This document shows positions 22,195 to 31,546 of a stretch of 64,000 nucleotides of DNA, piece after piece. Position 1 is the first letter of the stretch; each line of letters begins with the position of its first letter. The position numbers and the translations under genes were made by a program. Location: positions 1-64,000 of the IMG/VR virus record IMGVR_UViG_3300023174_000110, one strand, 5' to 3'. Source of the stretch: a virus. Below the pieces are notes generated by a model. It saw nothing but the letters and a program-made list of their open reading frames with translations. It was not told the origin of the DNA and did no database searches.

Positions 22195-22416
22195 TTATTC
22201 CTGTTTAAATTCTTCTGGTATGGAAGAGGACCATGTCATAGATTCATATGGTATGGTCACATATTTATTAATTTTATCCACATAATACAATGCTACTTTT
22301 TGACCATTGGGAAACAACCTAATAGATTGCCTTTTCATAATTAAAATATTTGGCGGATCTTGTTCAGCCTTATTCTTTTTTTCACAAAGATTATAAAAAT
22401 CTTTAAGCGTTTTCAA
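22195..22416 (-). CDS. Hypothetical 73-aa prohead-region protein (TTG start)
   Basis: I place the start at TTG 22416 (MKTLKDFYNLCEKKNK) because AGGA lies 8 nt upstream; the only ATG further up sits within gp67 without support. The next ATG, at MKRQSIRLFPNG, would remove a well-formed helix. The C-terminal half (KVALYYVDKINKYVTIPY) looks like a beta hairpin. The 14-nt overlap with gp67 suggests coupling. Family not recognised with confidence. Confidence 0.6.
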   Translation of the reverse strand: MKTLKDFYNLCEKKNKAEQDPPNILIMKRQSIRLFPNGQKVALYYVDKINKYVTIPYESMTWSSSIPEEFKQE

Positions 22417-22642
22417 TCTCTTGTTCCTGTTCTTGGTCTTGTGCCTGTGATGGTTCAATGGCCACATCTTGTGCTGTAGCCAAAGGATCTTCAACAGGTC
22501 TTAACATGTTTTGTGCTATCTCTTGTTTTTTGGCATCCAAATGTGCCATTACTCTATTTTGTATATCACTATACAAAGCATCTCGCATTTCTTTTGCGTT
22601 ATCGTCATATGCGTAATCAACAATTGCTTTTGTATTTTCCAT
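22403..22642 (-). CDS. 67: Prohead core protein gp67-like
   Basis: A 79-aa acidic protein immediately after the portal gene, as T4 gene 67 (80 aa). KAIVDYAYDDNAKEMRDALY followed by VMAHLDAKKQEIAQNM forms helices, then a Gln/Glu-rich tail (QAQDQEQEQEIENA). gp67 (PIP) is a minor core component processed by gp21. The assignment rests on position, size and composition. Confidence 0.72.
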   Translation of the reverse strand: MENTKAIVDYAYDDNAKEMRDALYSDIQNRVMAHLDAKKQEIAQNMLRPVEDPLATAQDVAIEPSQAQDQEQEQEIENA

Positions 22643-22664
22643 TATTTTTCTCCAATCAAAATAT

Positions 22665-24359
22665 TTATAGTATTTGTTTTAATTTACCAAAAGTACCAAC
22701 TGATTCTTTAACTTTAGAAGCCGCTTTTGCTTGTTGCATTGCTTGATCAGCTGCTTGTTGTTGTAAGTCCATTTGGTGTTGTTGGTCATCAGGATTTTGT
22801 GGTTGTTGTGGTACTTGTGCCATCATCGACTGTTGTGCCACATCATTCATAACACCAACAGGTAATCCAAGACCATCTTTTTTCTCTTTCTCGATTTCTT
22901 TTTCCATTTTCTTAATATCATCATCATTCAAACGTAGTACATTTCTTTGAATCCACGCTTGAGAAAAATAACGACCAGTATACGGATCAACAGAGCCCAA
23001 CAATTGTAACCTGTTTGTCATTAATTCTGCTTCTTTTAATTCGCTAAAATTGTTATCTTTAATAAAATCGTAATAAATGTTTTCTTTAAAATCCAACCAT
23101 TCATCAGCTGTACAAATTCCTTTTAATACACATTGTACTCTAAGTGCTTGATCAAATATATCAGAAAATTTATTACGAACTCTATCTACAAATTTAGAAA
23201 ATTTCAATTCGTCACGAGTTACTTCTGCTACACGGCCAATTGAAAATCCTTGATTAGGTTCTAAACGAGAAATTGGTACAGAAAGAGCACCATATAATTT
23301 CTTTTGAAAGTATTTTACATCTTCCAATTCGCCTAAATTTTGGCCACCCGGTAACGTGGTAATTTCTGTGCCTTTACCACCTTCACGGCGAGGCAACCAA
23401 AAATCTTCCATCATTGACAAGAATTTGCGGTCATCACGAACTTCACCAGTGTTTGCATCATATACTAGTTTGTTCTTATACTTGACCATAATGTCACGCA
23501 GATATTGTTCTGCTTTTAACTTAGGTAAATTACCTACATCAATATAAAATATACGGCGCTCTGGTGCTCGTGAAATACGATAGATAACTGTAGCATCTTC
23601 AATCATACGTAATTGATTAAGTGGCTTAATTGCTTTATGTAAATAAGACAACACAACAGCACGGCGAGAATCCATTAATCCAGAAACAACTGAAATGATA
23701 GAATCTGTTGTAATTCGTACACCAACAGGACCATAATTAGTGGAACTGCCTGTAACTACTTTGTCGTTGTAAATATAATATTCATTTGCCACATGAACAA
23801 TTTCAGCGCCAGTTTTTTCATCTTTTTGTTTTCTTAATTCACGAACTTTTCTTAGTTTTCGTGGATCAATATATCTTAATTCTTTAATACCAGCAACAGG
23901 ATTTTCTTTATCGATAATTACATTATAATATAATCGTCCATCAATATAATATCTGCGAAAAATATCTTGAGCCATATTATTGTAATTTAATAATTTCAAA
24001 ATATTTTCAAACTCATCTTTAATTGCTTTTTTAATTTTATCAGGTTGATTTAAATTATCTAAAACAATATTAATGGTTTTACCATCATCATCTTGCACAA
24101 TAGCTTCATTTACAATATCATCTATTGCAGATTCAATTTCTGGTTGCATAGCCATTTCTCTGTAACGAGAAATTAATTCCACCTCATTTTTGGCCGTACC
24201 ATCCAAATCAACATATGTTCCATAATATGCAGCTGATTGTATAGTTAATGCACCATCTTCATTTGCAGGAACCGTAAAAGACGGTTGTGCTGATTTTTCG
24301 CTTTCGGATTTATTCCGTGCGATTGTGAAACCAAAAAGAGAGAATTTGTTATCCGCCAT
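22665..24359 (-). CDS. 20: Portal vertex protein gp20
   Basis: A 564-aa T4-type portal (T4: 524 aa). Blocks include YREMAMQPEIESAIDDIVNEA, NVIIDKENPVAGIKELRYIDP, EDATVIYRISRAPERRIFYID, WLPRREGGKGTEITTLPGG and EPNQGFSIGRVAEVTRDELKF. The dodecamer starts head assembly and is the DNA gate and motor docking site. A Gln-rich C-terminal tail (about residues 505-545) is longer than usual. Confidence 0.97.
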   Translation of the reverse strand: MADNKFSLFGFTIARNKSESEKSAQPSFTVPANEDGALTIQSAAYYGTYVDLDGTAKNEVELISRYREMAMQPEIESAIDDIVNEAIVQDDDGKTINIVLDNLNQPDKIKKAIKDEFENILKLLNYNNMAQDIFRRYYIDGRLYYNVIIDKENPVAGIKELRYIDPRKLRKVRELRKQKDEKTGAEIVHVANEYYIYNDKVVTGSSTNYGPVGVRITTDSIISVVSGLMDSRRAVVLSYLHKAIKPLNQLRMIEDATVIYRISRAPERRIFYIDVGNLPKLKAEQYLRDIMVKYKNKLVYDANTGEVRDDRKFLSMMEDFWLPRREGGKGTEITTLPGGQNLGELEDVKYFQKKLYGALSVPISRLEPNQGFSIGRVAEVTRDELKFSKFVDRVRNKFSDIFDQALRVQCVLKGICTADEWLDFKENIYYDFIKDNNFSELKEAELMTNRLQLLGSVDPYTGRYFSQAWIQRNVLRLNDDDIKKMEKEIEKEKKDGLGLPVGVMNDVAQQSMMAQVPQQPQNPDDQQHQMDLQQQAADQAMQQAKAASKVKESVGTFGKLKQIL

Positions 24360-24391
24360 ATTGTTTATTTTTCCATTTCAATTAAACATAA

Positions 24392-24410
24392 ATGGGGTAA
24401 AATACCCCAT
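24392..24410 (-). terminator. Hairpin after gp19
   Basis: ATGGGGTA-TTT-TACCCCAT on the minus strand, 12 nt after the tail tube stop, followed by TTATGTTTAATT. The T-tract is imperfect, so termination is probably partial. Confidence 0.55.
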
Positions 24411-24421
24411 ATAAAAACATA

Positions 24422-24964
24422 TTAAGAAGTAGTATCTGATTCCCAATATTGGAATGCAAATGTTGTTGCATATTCTTCTATAGAATCATTTGAGCCCCAA
24501 TCCAAATCAATTGGTGCTATGTCTACAGGAAACAAACCAACAAATTTATATTTTTTCAATTCTTGTCCGGCTTTACCATATTGAGTAACTTCGGCATCAA
24601 CTGAATAATTTGAAGGATTTACAGCACCAGGATTTCTTACGTTTGATACATGACTGTTGATTGAATTCATCCACGATTCTAATGCATTGCGGATTAAAAA
24701 ATCTTCGTCATTAATAATTTGTAATGTCCAATCTGTAAATGTTCTATTACCAGCAAACTTTAATTCACGTCCAAAGTAATACAATGGAAAGCTATTAATT
24801 GTTGAACCAGGTAATTGTGCTGTTTTGGCCATAAAAGTTGTTTTTTGGCCAGCTGCAACACCGTTTGTTGCTACTGTTGGAAATGTTAAAGAGACCTTAA
24901 ATAGATTAGGACGAGCTCCGTCACCAATCATATTTGCTCTAAATTCTGCTACATTGAATGCCAT
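24422..24964 (-). CDS. 19: Tail tube protein gp19
   Basis: A 180-aa tube subunit (T4: 163 aa). MAFNVAEFRANMIGDGARPNLFKV at the start and FAFQYWES at the end, with RTFTDWTLQIINDEDFLIRNALESW in the middle. It polymerises inside the gp18 sheath. AGGAG lies 8 nt before the ATG, and an AATAAATA late box overlaps the gp18 stop upstream. A hairpin follows the stop. Confidence 0.95.
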   Translation of the reverse strand: MAFNVAEFRANMIGDGARPNLFKVSLTFPTVATNGVAAGQKTTFMAKTAQLPGSTINSFPLYYFGRELKFAGNRTFTDWTLQIINDEDFLIRNALESWMNSINSHVSNVRNPGAVNPSNYSVDAEVTQYGKAGQELKKYKFVGLFPVDIAPIDLDWGSNDSIEEYATTFAFQYWESDTTS

Positions 24965-24987
24965 TTAATTTCTCCTATTATTCTTAG

Positions 24988-24995
24988 TATTTATT
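24988..24995 (-). promoter_or_regulatory. Late promoter box AATAAATA before gp19
   Basis: NATAAATA box 23 nt before the gp19 ATG, overlapping the last bases of gp18, giving the abundant tube protein its own late start. Confidence 0.65.
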
Positions 24996-26697
24996 AGACA
25001 GCACCAACAACTGTTGTGAAGTCAACACCAGTTCCAACAGCAACAAAGTTCAATTGGATGAAATTGACTGAACGAGCAGGTTTGATGAAAATATCACCAA
25101 CAAATTGATTAGAATCAATAACTTGTGGAGTATTATTTGTTGTATCACATACAACCTTAAAGTCTGTTATACCACGGCGACCTTGAACATCCCGTAAGAA
25201 TGGAGTTACTAATGCAACAAACTGAGCTCGTGTAAATTCATCGTTATATTCAAACAATGAATATTTTGCAGCTTCAGCAATTGCTTTTTCAAGAACAATA
25301 AACAATCTACGGACATTGATTCGGTCAAATGCGGACGGTTTTGATTGTAATGTTTTATCGCCAAACAAAACAATTCCTTGGCCAGCCAAAGACACAACAG
25401 GATTAACACCAGCCGAATATAATACATCTCTTTGGGTTTTATTTGGATTCCAAGCCAATTTAATTGCATTTTTAAGTTGACCACGATTTAATCCAGCGGG
25501 CGAGAACCATGGATCACGAACTGTATCGGTATTAACACAGAGACCGGCAACATCACCGTTTAATGGAATCCAACGATATGTATTGTTATACTTGTCATAC
25601 ATATATTTAAATCCACTATCAGCCACAACATATGAACTTGACCGAGCTAACGATGCTAACCATGTTGTAATACCTGCTGTAGGAGTATCTCCAATGCCAT
25701 CAATTGCAGTGAATGGAGGTGAAATGAATCCTACACAATCTTTTCGTGAATTTACAATGTTATCAATAACATATTGTTGTAATTCTGTAGTGGCACCACC
25801 AGTTAAAACTAAAGAAATATTAGTTTCTTCTTTATTGGCAAACAAATCATAACCTTGTTGATATTGATTTAATGCAGGAACAGCATCATCAACAAATTCA
25901 ACCAAAGAAGCATCAGCTAAAGGAATACTTAAATTTGTTGTTAAATTTGTAAAATTAGTATTTGCAGCTGAAGAACCCCAAGACAAATAAGTAGAACCAT
26001 AACTTGGAGGGTCCATGGCATAAACATATTTTGATTTATTAAAAATTACATTTTTATAATAATTTGAAGAACCATTGATTGAAGCATCAGATGCTCTTGA
26101 CAAAAACGCATAAGTTTCTAATACAGTTCCTTGTGATCCAGTAAATTTACCGCCAGAATCTATTACAATAACGTGGAGTTCATCATTAGAACCTCCAACC
26201 GATGCCGCATATTCAGAAGTTCCTGGTGCACTGGTAAAATACGATTTATATGCCCAAGAGCTGAATAGTGATGTGTTTGCACAAACATGTACATCCAAAG
26301 AATTCCCTAAAGAACCAGGATACCGAGCAGCAAAAGCACCATAACGATTATTGTTGTTATTATTTAAATAAAGATATTGAAATACATCTTCATTTGCAAT
26401 TTGCAATACAGAATTTGCTGTTGCATTAGATACGTTGGCTTCAACAGCCCGAACAACACTTAAATTATTTCCATATGATAAAAAACTTGCTGCAGTGAAA
26501 AAAGATGCAGCTGTATTGTTGGTTGGACTTCCAAATGTTTGTTTTAAGGTTGATTCGTTGTCCACAAGAATTATTTTTTTTGCTGGCCCCCACGCAAAAT
26601 TTCCAACAAAAGCACCGGCCGTAGTTAGAATCGAAGGAACGACTGTAGTTAAGTCAACCTCGGAAACGTTTACGCCTGGAGAGATTTGAAACGCCAT
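24994..26697 (-). CDS. 18: Tail sheath protein gp18
   Basis: 567 aa from the ATG at 26697 (MAFQISPGVNVSEVDL), with AAGGAG 7 nt upstream; the frame is open 17 codons further but without a ribosome-binding site. SEVDLTTVVPSILTTAGAFVG and the C-terminal RLFIVLEKAIAEAAKYSLFEYND and VVCDTTNNTPQVIDSNQFVGDIFIKP segments are diagnostic. It forms the contractile sheath. T4 gp18 is 659 aa, so the variable middle is shorter. Confidence 0.96.
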   Translation of the reverse strand: MAFQISPGVNVSEVDLTTVVPSILTTAGAFVGNFAWGPAKKIILVDNESTLKQTFGSPTNNTAASFFTAASFLSYGNNLSVVRAVEANVSNATANSVLQIANEDVFQYLYLNNNNNNRYGAFAARYPGSLGNSLDVHVCANTSLFSSWAYKSYFTSAPGTSEYAASVGGSNDELHVIVIDSGGKFTGSQGTVLETYAFLSRASDASINGSSNYYKNVIFNKSKYVYAMDPPSYGSTYLSWGSSAANTNFTNLTTNLSIPLADASLVEFVDDAVPALNQYQQGYDLFANKEETNISLVLTGGATTELQQYVIDNIVNSRKDCVGFISPPFTAIDGIGDTPTAGITTWLASLARSSSYVVADSGFKYMYDKYNNTYRWIPLNGDVAGLCVNTDTVRDPWFSPAGLNRGQLKNAIKLAWNPNKTQRDVLYSAGVNPVVSLAGQGIVLFGDKTLQSKPSAFDRINVRRLFIVLEKAIAEAAKYSLFEYNDEFTRAQFVALVTPFLRDVQGRRGITDFKVVCDTTNNTPQVIDSNQFVGDIFIKPARSVNFIQLNFVAVGTGVDFTTVVGAV

Positions 26698-26748
26698 TTT
26701 ATTCTCCTTAAATATGATGTTATTCTGGCAGTTATAATACCATAGCAA

Positions 26749-26756
26749 TATTTATC
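26749..26756 (-). promoter_or_regulatory. Late promoter box GATAAATA before gp18
   Basis: NATAAATA box 51 nt before the gp18 ATG in the gap after gp17. A related CTATAAAT lies a few bases upstream, inside the end of gp17. Confidence 0.65.
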
Positions 26757-26767
26757 AACCGTAGGAT

Positions 26768-28450
26768 TTATAGATCCTTGAACCATTTACTGGCATAATT
26801 CGCATAAGTGTCGCCACCATTGGCAACTTCCCATAAATCTCCACCTTCAATCATAAAATCTGGTTTTGTACCATCATCTATAATAGGCTCCGGTAGAACC
26901 TCTTCATCAATTTGATTCATATTTTCCAATTGAATCTGTTTTCTTAAATCATGGTTTACTATTTCTCTAAAGTATTTCTGAGTGGCTGCCCAAGCAAAAA
27001 TAACCAAAGTCATTACATTATCGTCATTGGCTCCATCGGCTGCAGCAAAAGAGGTTTTATATTGTTCAAAAGTGGTTAATTCTGAATAGGTATCAAAATC
27101 GTTAATCAATAGTTTGTCACCTTCTATCAATGTTTTAAGGTTTGAACAACCAATTTGTTTGACCTGTGGTGACATTTTAAGTCCCATCTGTACACCTCTG
27201 GCAAAACCAGCAGACAATTGTTGTGGTTTTTTATTACCTGTAAAGACTTTTAATAAGTTTTCATACTCAAGGTCTTGGTGTAATATGTCAGCCACTTGAG
27301 GATTGTTGTTTATTTCTACTAAAACGTAAGCATCGTTATACAGTTTGGCCGCATTGTAGATTACGGTAGGAAATAATATTGGTGATATTGAAGAACTATT
27401 GTATGTGGCCACCTGTTTATATGGTGTAGAAGATATATCTATTACCGAAAAAGCAGAAGAATCTAAATTTTTACCTTCTGACACGTCCACACAAATACAA
27501 TATAAATGGTCGGACTTATGTTCAGTACCTTCTTTAATTGGATGTTCATAGATTTTCATCTTGTCATGTTCGGCAATTGGATTGATATATCTTAATTGCT
27601 GTAGTTTGTAACCAGAAATGAGAGTGTTTGATGATCCTAAAAACTCTGTTTCAAACTCTTGAGCAAACTGCCGTTCTGATGTGTTACGAATTGTTTCTTC
27701 TTTCCAAGCATCATCTCGACCTGGCACCATTGACCAATGAATCTGAAAGTTCTTGTAGTTATTTCGACCTTCTAGTGAATCCATCCACAACTTATAGAAT
27801 AGATTCATACCATTTGGTGTGGAAACAATGATAATCTTTGATGACTTACCAGATGAGATTACAGGATAGACTGAGTTAAAGAACTCGTTGGCAATATTGT
27901 TTGGTACGAAAGCAAATTCGTCCAAGAATACAATGTTAAAAGAACCACCTCGGATTGCTGAAGATGATGTACTGGCCGCAATAACCTTAGACCCGTTCTC
28001 TAGTTCTACATTACCCTTGTTCCATGTCACCACACCTTGTTGGAGCCATTGTGGTAAGTTTTCATATGCCAGTTGATACTTGGCTAGAATATCTCTTGCC
28101 AAAGAACCTTTGTTGGCCAATACCGCCACATTTTGAGAATCGGTAAAAATGGTTGCCCAAAGAAGATAACCAACGGTAGTGGTTGTTTTACCAACTTGAC
28201 GAGGACATTTGGTAATAACAAAACGATTATCTTTAAACAGATTAATCATTTCTTTTTGAAAGTCCCACATATTAAAATTAATAAGACCTTCATCTACGTT
28301 AACAATTTTAATATAATTCATACAGAAATATACAGGATCTTTAGAACATTTTATATATTCTTGTACCTGTTCTTCTGTATATTTGTGTTCAACGCCTACC
28401 TTTTTTAATAACGGATTATCACGGTAAGAATCTTTATTTTGGGTGGCCAT
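26768..28450 (-). CDS. 17: Terminase large subunit gp17
   Basis: A 560-aa packaging motor (T4: 610 aa). Walker A CPRQVGKTT at residues 82-90, Walker B IVFLDEFAF at 172-180, the coupling motif STPNGMN, then a nuclease domain with catalytic CVDVSEGKNLDSSAF and a late D in GANDDNVMTLV. It pumps DNA into the prohead and cuts concatemers. Its start overlaps the gp16 stop by 1 nt. Confidence 0.97.
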   Translation of the reverse strand: MATQNKDSYRDNPLLKKVGVEHKYTEEQVQEYIKCSKDPVYFCMNYIKIVNVDEGLINFNMWDFQKEMINLFKDNRFVITKCPRQVGKTTTTVGYLLWATIFTDSQNVAVLANKGSLARDILAKYQLAYENLPQWLQQGVVTWNKGNVELENGSKVIAASTSSSAIRGGSFNIVFLDEFAFVPNNIANEFFNSVYPVISSGKSSKIIIVSTPNGMNLFYKLWMDSLEGRNNYKNFQIHWSMVPGRDDAWKEETIRNTSERQFAQEFETEFLGSSNTLISGYKLQQLRYINPIAEHDKMKIYEHPIKEGTEHKSDHLYCICVDVSEGKNLDSSAFSVIDISSTPYKQVATYNSSSISPILFPTVIYNAAKLYNDAYVLVEINNNPQVADILHQDLEYENLLKVFTGNKKPQQLSAGFARGVQMGLKMSPQVKQIGCSNLKTLIEGDKLLINDFDTYSELTTFEQYKTSFAAADGANDDNVMTLVIFAWAATQKYFREIVNHDLRKQIQLENMNQIDEEVLPEPIIDDGTKPDFMIEGGDLWEVANGGDTYANYASKWFKDL

Positions 28451-28869
28451 TAATCTTTGCCTTTAATGAGTTTATTCAACTCAGCGGTAGAACCAATAAA
28501 GATGGCTTTATCAATATTGGTACCGCCTTTATCTTTTTTGGCGTTTTCATCCATGTCACGCATTTGTTTTTGTATTGCCAGTAACTCTTTATTGGCGTCT
28601 ACCACATTTTTGAGTAATGTGCCATATACTTCAAAAGCACGGGGATGCTGTCCTGCTTTAGCAATGTTAAGTATTTCTTGCATTGCTTCTTGGCCTTGAT
28701 CAATAAGGCCTTGCAGGTTTTCTCTTGATTGTTGGTATGCATCTGTAAGGTCCTGTTTTAAATCAGGCTCGTTATAGTGTGTTTGAAATACCGGAAGCTT
28801 TTCTTTTTTTTCTTCTGGTATAGGAGTCACATCAAAAACATCAGATAAATTTTTATTCAAATCATTCAT
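28450..28869 (-). CDS. 16: Terminase small subunit gp16
   Basis: A 139-aa helical protein (T4 gp16: 164 aa) directly before gp17. A central coiled coil (QSRENLQGLIDQGQEAMQEILNIA and TLLKNVVDANKELLAIQKQMRD) is typical of gp16 oligomerisation. It recognises DNA and stimulates gp17 ATPase. It overlaps gp15 by 8 nt. Confidence 0.88.
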   Translation of the reverse strand: MNDLNKNLSDVFDVTPIPEEKKEKLPVFQTHYNEPDLKQDLTDAYQQSRENLQGLIDQGQEAMQEILNIAKAGQHPRAFEVYGTLLKNVVDANKELLAIQKQMRDMDENAKKDKGGTNIDKAIFIGSTAELNKLIKGKD

Positions 28870-29854
28870 ATTCAGTTATAATTGTGTTTGCTGTCCATGT
28901 GTTAGCCAAGGCTACATTTGCATTGGCTGGGTTAACTAAAGTATCTATTTGCACATATTTTCTAGATGTTGGACTATAAGAAGCAAATTTATAGTTTGTG
29001 CTTGAACTTGTAGATTTTATGGGCACACTAGAAATAAAATTACCATTTATGTTTGTTAAATGTAGTTGATTGTTATTCCAAAAAATAACTTTTCCTGTGG
29101 CCGTTGCTGTGCCGGCTGAATATCCTTGATATACAATTTCACCTATTTGGTAATTTCCTACTCCAGAACTTCCATTCATATTAAAAATAACAACATCTTC
29201 TGGACCAATTTTATTTAAAACAGATGTAATTGAATGTGTAATAAGTCCTTTTGAAGAATCATTAATTTTACCAAATACAAATCCTTTAACCGTAAAATTT
29301 AATGTCCAAATAATATTTCTTGTTTCTCTGGAGTGTACACCCTCATAATCAATATCTTGTGATGTTGAATTTAAAATAATTGGAACCTCTTTAATAATAC
29401 CCATCTCTGGAATCAAATTTAATTTGATTGTATAATCAGGTGTAAAATAAGGAAGAATATGTTCAATAATTTGTGTACCATCTTCTATGTTACGGACATA
29501 GATATACAAATTAAAATCAAAATTATACGGCACTGGATTGTATTGAGAAATTAAACCAGCATTTGTTTTAGCAAAATTTTTAACGTTTGTATTTAATTTT
29601 CTAGAAGAATCGTAAGTAAACCCTGTCATTTCAAATGACATTCTTGGTAATGTTACTTGAACTTTTTTGTTTAATAACGGATCTTCTTCATTACGAAAAA
29701 CATATAATTCTTTTGGACCATAGATAATAGGTACAATTAATCTTTCTGCTTCGGTAAAATCAGGATTGTATCGAACCAAAGTAATATCATTAAACATATT
29801 ACCAAAACCAATAACAAGTTTTCGTATGATTCGATTATAAAAAATATTGGCCAT
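28862..29854 (-). CDS. 15: Tail completion / sheath stabiliser gp15
   Basis: A 330-aa protein (T4 gp15: 272 aa). Matches to T4 include FYNRIIRKL...GNMFNDI, VTLPRMSFEMTGFTYDSSRKLNT, ISQYNPVPYNFDFNLYIYVR and IIEHILPYFTPDY. It caps the tail for joining to the neck. Residues 233-292 form an extra C-terminal module (GNYQIGEIVYQGYSAGTA...) absent from T4 gp15 and resembling the C-terminal module of gp14 and part of gp8. The stop of gp14 overlaps the start. Confidence 0.92.
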   Translation of the reverse strand: MANIFYNRIIRKLVIGFGNMFNDITLVRYNPDFTEAERLIVPIIYGPKELYVFRNEEDPLLNKKVQVTLPRMSFEMTGFTYDSSRKLNTNVKNFAKTNAGLISQYNPVPYNFDFNLYIYVRNIEDGTQIIEHILPYFTPDYTIKLNLIPEMGIIKEVPIILNSTSQDIDYEGVHSRETRNIIWTLNFTVKGFVFGKINDSSKGLITHSITSVLNKIGPEDVVIFNMNGSSGVGNYQIGEIVYQGYSAGTATATGKVIFWNNNQLHLTNINGNFISSVPIKSTSSSTNYKFASYSPTSRKYVQIDTLVNPANANVALANTWTANTIITEYE

Positions 29855-30735
29855 TATATACTTCCAAATGGATTGGTTTCAGAAAAATCAATAATTGAAT
29901 TGGCTTGATTTTCAATAATGTAGTTATCACTTGATTCATCTCTAACATTATCTTTTAGGGGATCAAAATTGGCCAAAAGATATTTAGCATTACTGGAAGC
30001 ACCAATAATATTGGCTGATGGCCTAAACTCTCCTGCAATATTGGTCACGTTTAATGTATTGGCTTTTTTATTCCATTCTTGTACAATGGCAACCACAGTT
30101 GCATTGGATTGAGTGTTGTCATGAGCTTGATAAACAATTTCTTTATTTTGATATGTGCCTGTACCAGCCCCAACATTAAGTTGAATGGTGTAAGAAGAAA
30201 AGGTTGCGGAGTCATCAATCTCTTGAACACCCGTGTTAATAAGTTCATGTGAGAATTTGAATTTCTCTAATTGTAATTCATAAAAATAAGGTACTCGTCT
30301 ACCCAATGTATGAAAATCTTTATCTTGGTCTGCAAATTTGATTTCATATAATTCACCAGTACCATTTAAGTAAGGTACGTAAATCAAATCACCTTCACGA
30401 GGCCTTTGAAATACATTTTGTGGAACTCGTTGAGCAAAGGATCTTTTGGAAACAATAACATTGATATTGTTTTTAATTTCAAGACCAAATTTAGAAAAGA
30501 ATTCTTTTTCACCATCATAATCTAATGTATTAGAAAGATACAATTCTACAGGAAAAGCAGATTGAAATTTTTTAACTGGATCTTCACCAAATAATAAATC
30601 CCGAGCAATGTCATTATCGTTAGGCAAATAGTAACCATCAAAGCCCATTATTTTAATGGACTCAACAATTAAATCTTCTAAAACTCTTTGTTCGGCTATT
30701 GAGTTATAGTTGTTAAAGTAAACTGAAGTTGGCAT
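29854..30735 (-). CDS. 14: Neck protein gp14
   Basis: A 293-aa head-completion protein (T4 gp14: 256 aa). PTSVYFNNYNSIAEQRVLEDL, ESIKIMGFDGYYLPND, LLFGEDPVKKFQSAFPVELYL and RPREGDLIYVPYLNGTGELYEI are typical. With gp13 it forms the neck that joins head and tail. Residues 191-256 form a module (TYQNKEIVYQAHDN...NVTNIAGEF) resembling that in gp15. gp13 lies 1 nt upstream. Confidence 0.93.
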   Translation of the reverse strand: MPTSVYFNNYNSIAEQRVLEDLIVESIKIMGFDGYYLPNDNDIARDLLFGEDPVKKFQSAFPVELYLSNTLDYDGEKEFFSKFGLEIKNNINVIVSKRSFAQRVPQNVFQRPREGDLIYVPYLNGTGELYEIKFADQDKDFHTLGRRVPYFYELQLEKFKFSHELINTGVQEIDDSATFSSYTIQLNVGAGTGTYQNKEIVYQAHDNTQSNATVVAIVQEWNKKANTLNVTNIAGEFRPSANIIGASSNAKYLLANFDPLKDNVRDESSDNYIIENQANSIIDFSETNPFGSI

Positions 30736-30736
30736 T

Positions 30737-31504
30737 TTAGTTCAAGAAAAACTCCAATGGAGCTCCATATTCATTTTGCATTTCTGTTTCTAATTTTTCA
30801 ATTTCACCAACGGCTTCTTCATAAATTTTGTCGCCATTTAATGTAACACCACCAGGTAATTGTAGGCCATTGAATTTCTTTAAATTGTTACCCCATGTTC
30901 TTTTTATTAATGCGGTTGCATATTCTTTCATCCAACGATCATTCCAAACTCTATTATAAACTGCAGGATCAATATTGGCATAACATTCAGCCACAACAAT
31001 TTTAGGTGATTGTGATGCTCCCCACGCCCAATCAATATATAATTTTTGCATATGGCGTTGAAAACGAATTGGCACTTCACCAGAAAATAATAATTCCAAT
31101 GAACGTAAATGTTGTAATGTTAATGTATAGTTAACATAAGAAGCTGAAGTAAAATCATATAATTCATTTAAACGAAGTTGATATCTTAAATCAAACATAC
31201 TGACTGAAGCCATAGAATCTTGAATTGGAAATATACGAGTAATACCAACAACTTCTAAATGGTTATTAGAACTATCTCTGACATTACTTAAATCAATATA
31301 TTTTTGATTAATATCGGTTTGATCAATTCTTTTTACATAATAAAATTTTTGAAGTCCATCAAAATGATAGTCTTGCCAATATTGCAGCGCATCGTCAATG
31401 CGATCTTCTATTTGGTCCTCATCCACATTAATGTCGATTACAGGAAAGCCCAATCTACGTAAACAGTAGTCTTTAAAATCTTGTCTGGATGTGATTATTG
31501 CCAT
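30737..31504 (-). CDS. 13: Neck protein gp13
   Basis: A 255-aa head-completion protein (T4 gp13: 309 aa). SRQDFKDYCLRRLGFPVIDINVDEDQIEDRIDDALQYWQDYHFDG at the start and YATALIKRTWGNNLKKFNGLQLPGGVTLNG near the end are highly conserved in T4-like phages. It heads the gp13-14-15-16-17 run. A CTAAATA box lies 23 nt upstream. Confidence 0.95.
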   Translation of the reverse strand: MAIITSRQDFKDYCLRRLGFPVIDINVDEDQIEDRIDDALQYWQDYHFDGLQKFYYVKRIDQTDINQKYIDLSNVRDSSNNHLEVVGITRIFPIQDSMASVSMFDLRYQLRLNELYDFTSASYVNYTLTLQHLRSLELLFSGEVPIRFQRHMQKLYIDWAWGASQSPKIVVAECYANIDPAVYNRVWNDRWMKEYATALIKRTWGNNLKKFNGLQLPGGVTLNGDKIYEEAVGEIEKLETEMQNEYGAPLEFFLN

Positions 31505-31526
31505 GGTATATTCCTATTTTATAGGC

Positions 31527-31533
31527 TATTTAG
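31527..31533 (-). promoter_or_regulatory. Late-type promoter box (CTAAATA) before gp13
   Basis: CTAAATA 23 nt before the gp13 ATG, in the 42-nt gap to the upstream 488-aa gene. AGGAAT follows as ribosome-binding site. Confidence 0.5.
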
Positions 31534-31546
31534 TTCACGAGCGGTA

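Noticed and set aside
26698-26748. N-terminal extension of gp18 (17 codons)
   Set aside because: The ATG at 26697 has AAGGAG at proper distance and gives the conserved MAFQISPGV start; the extension holds the leader and late promoter region.
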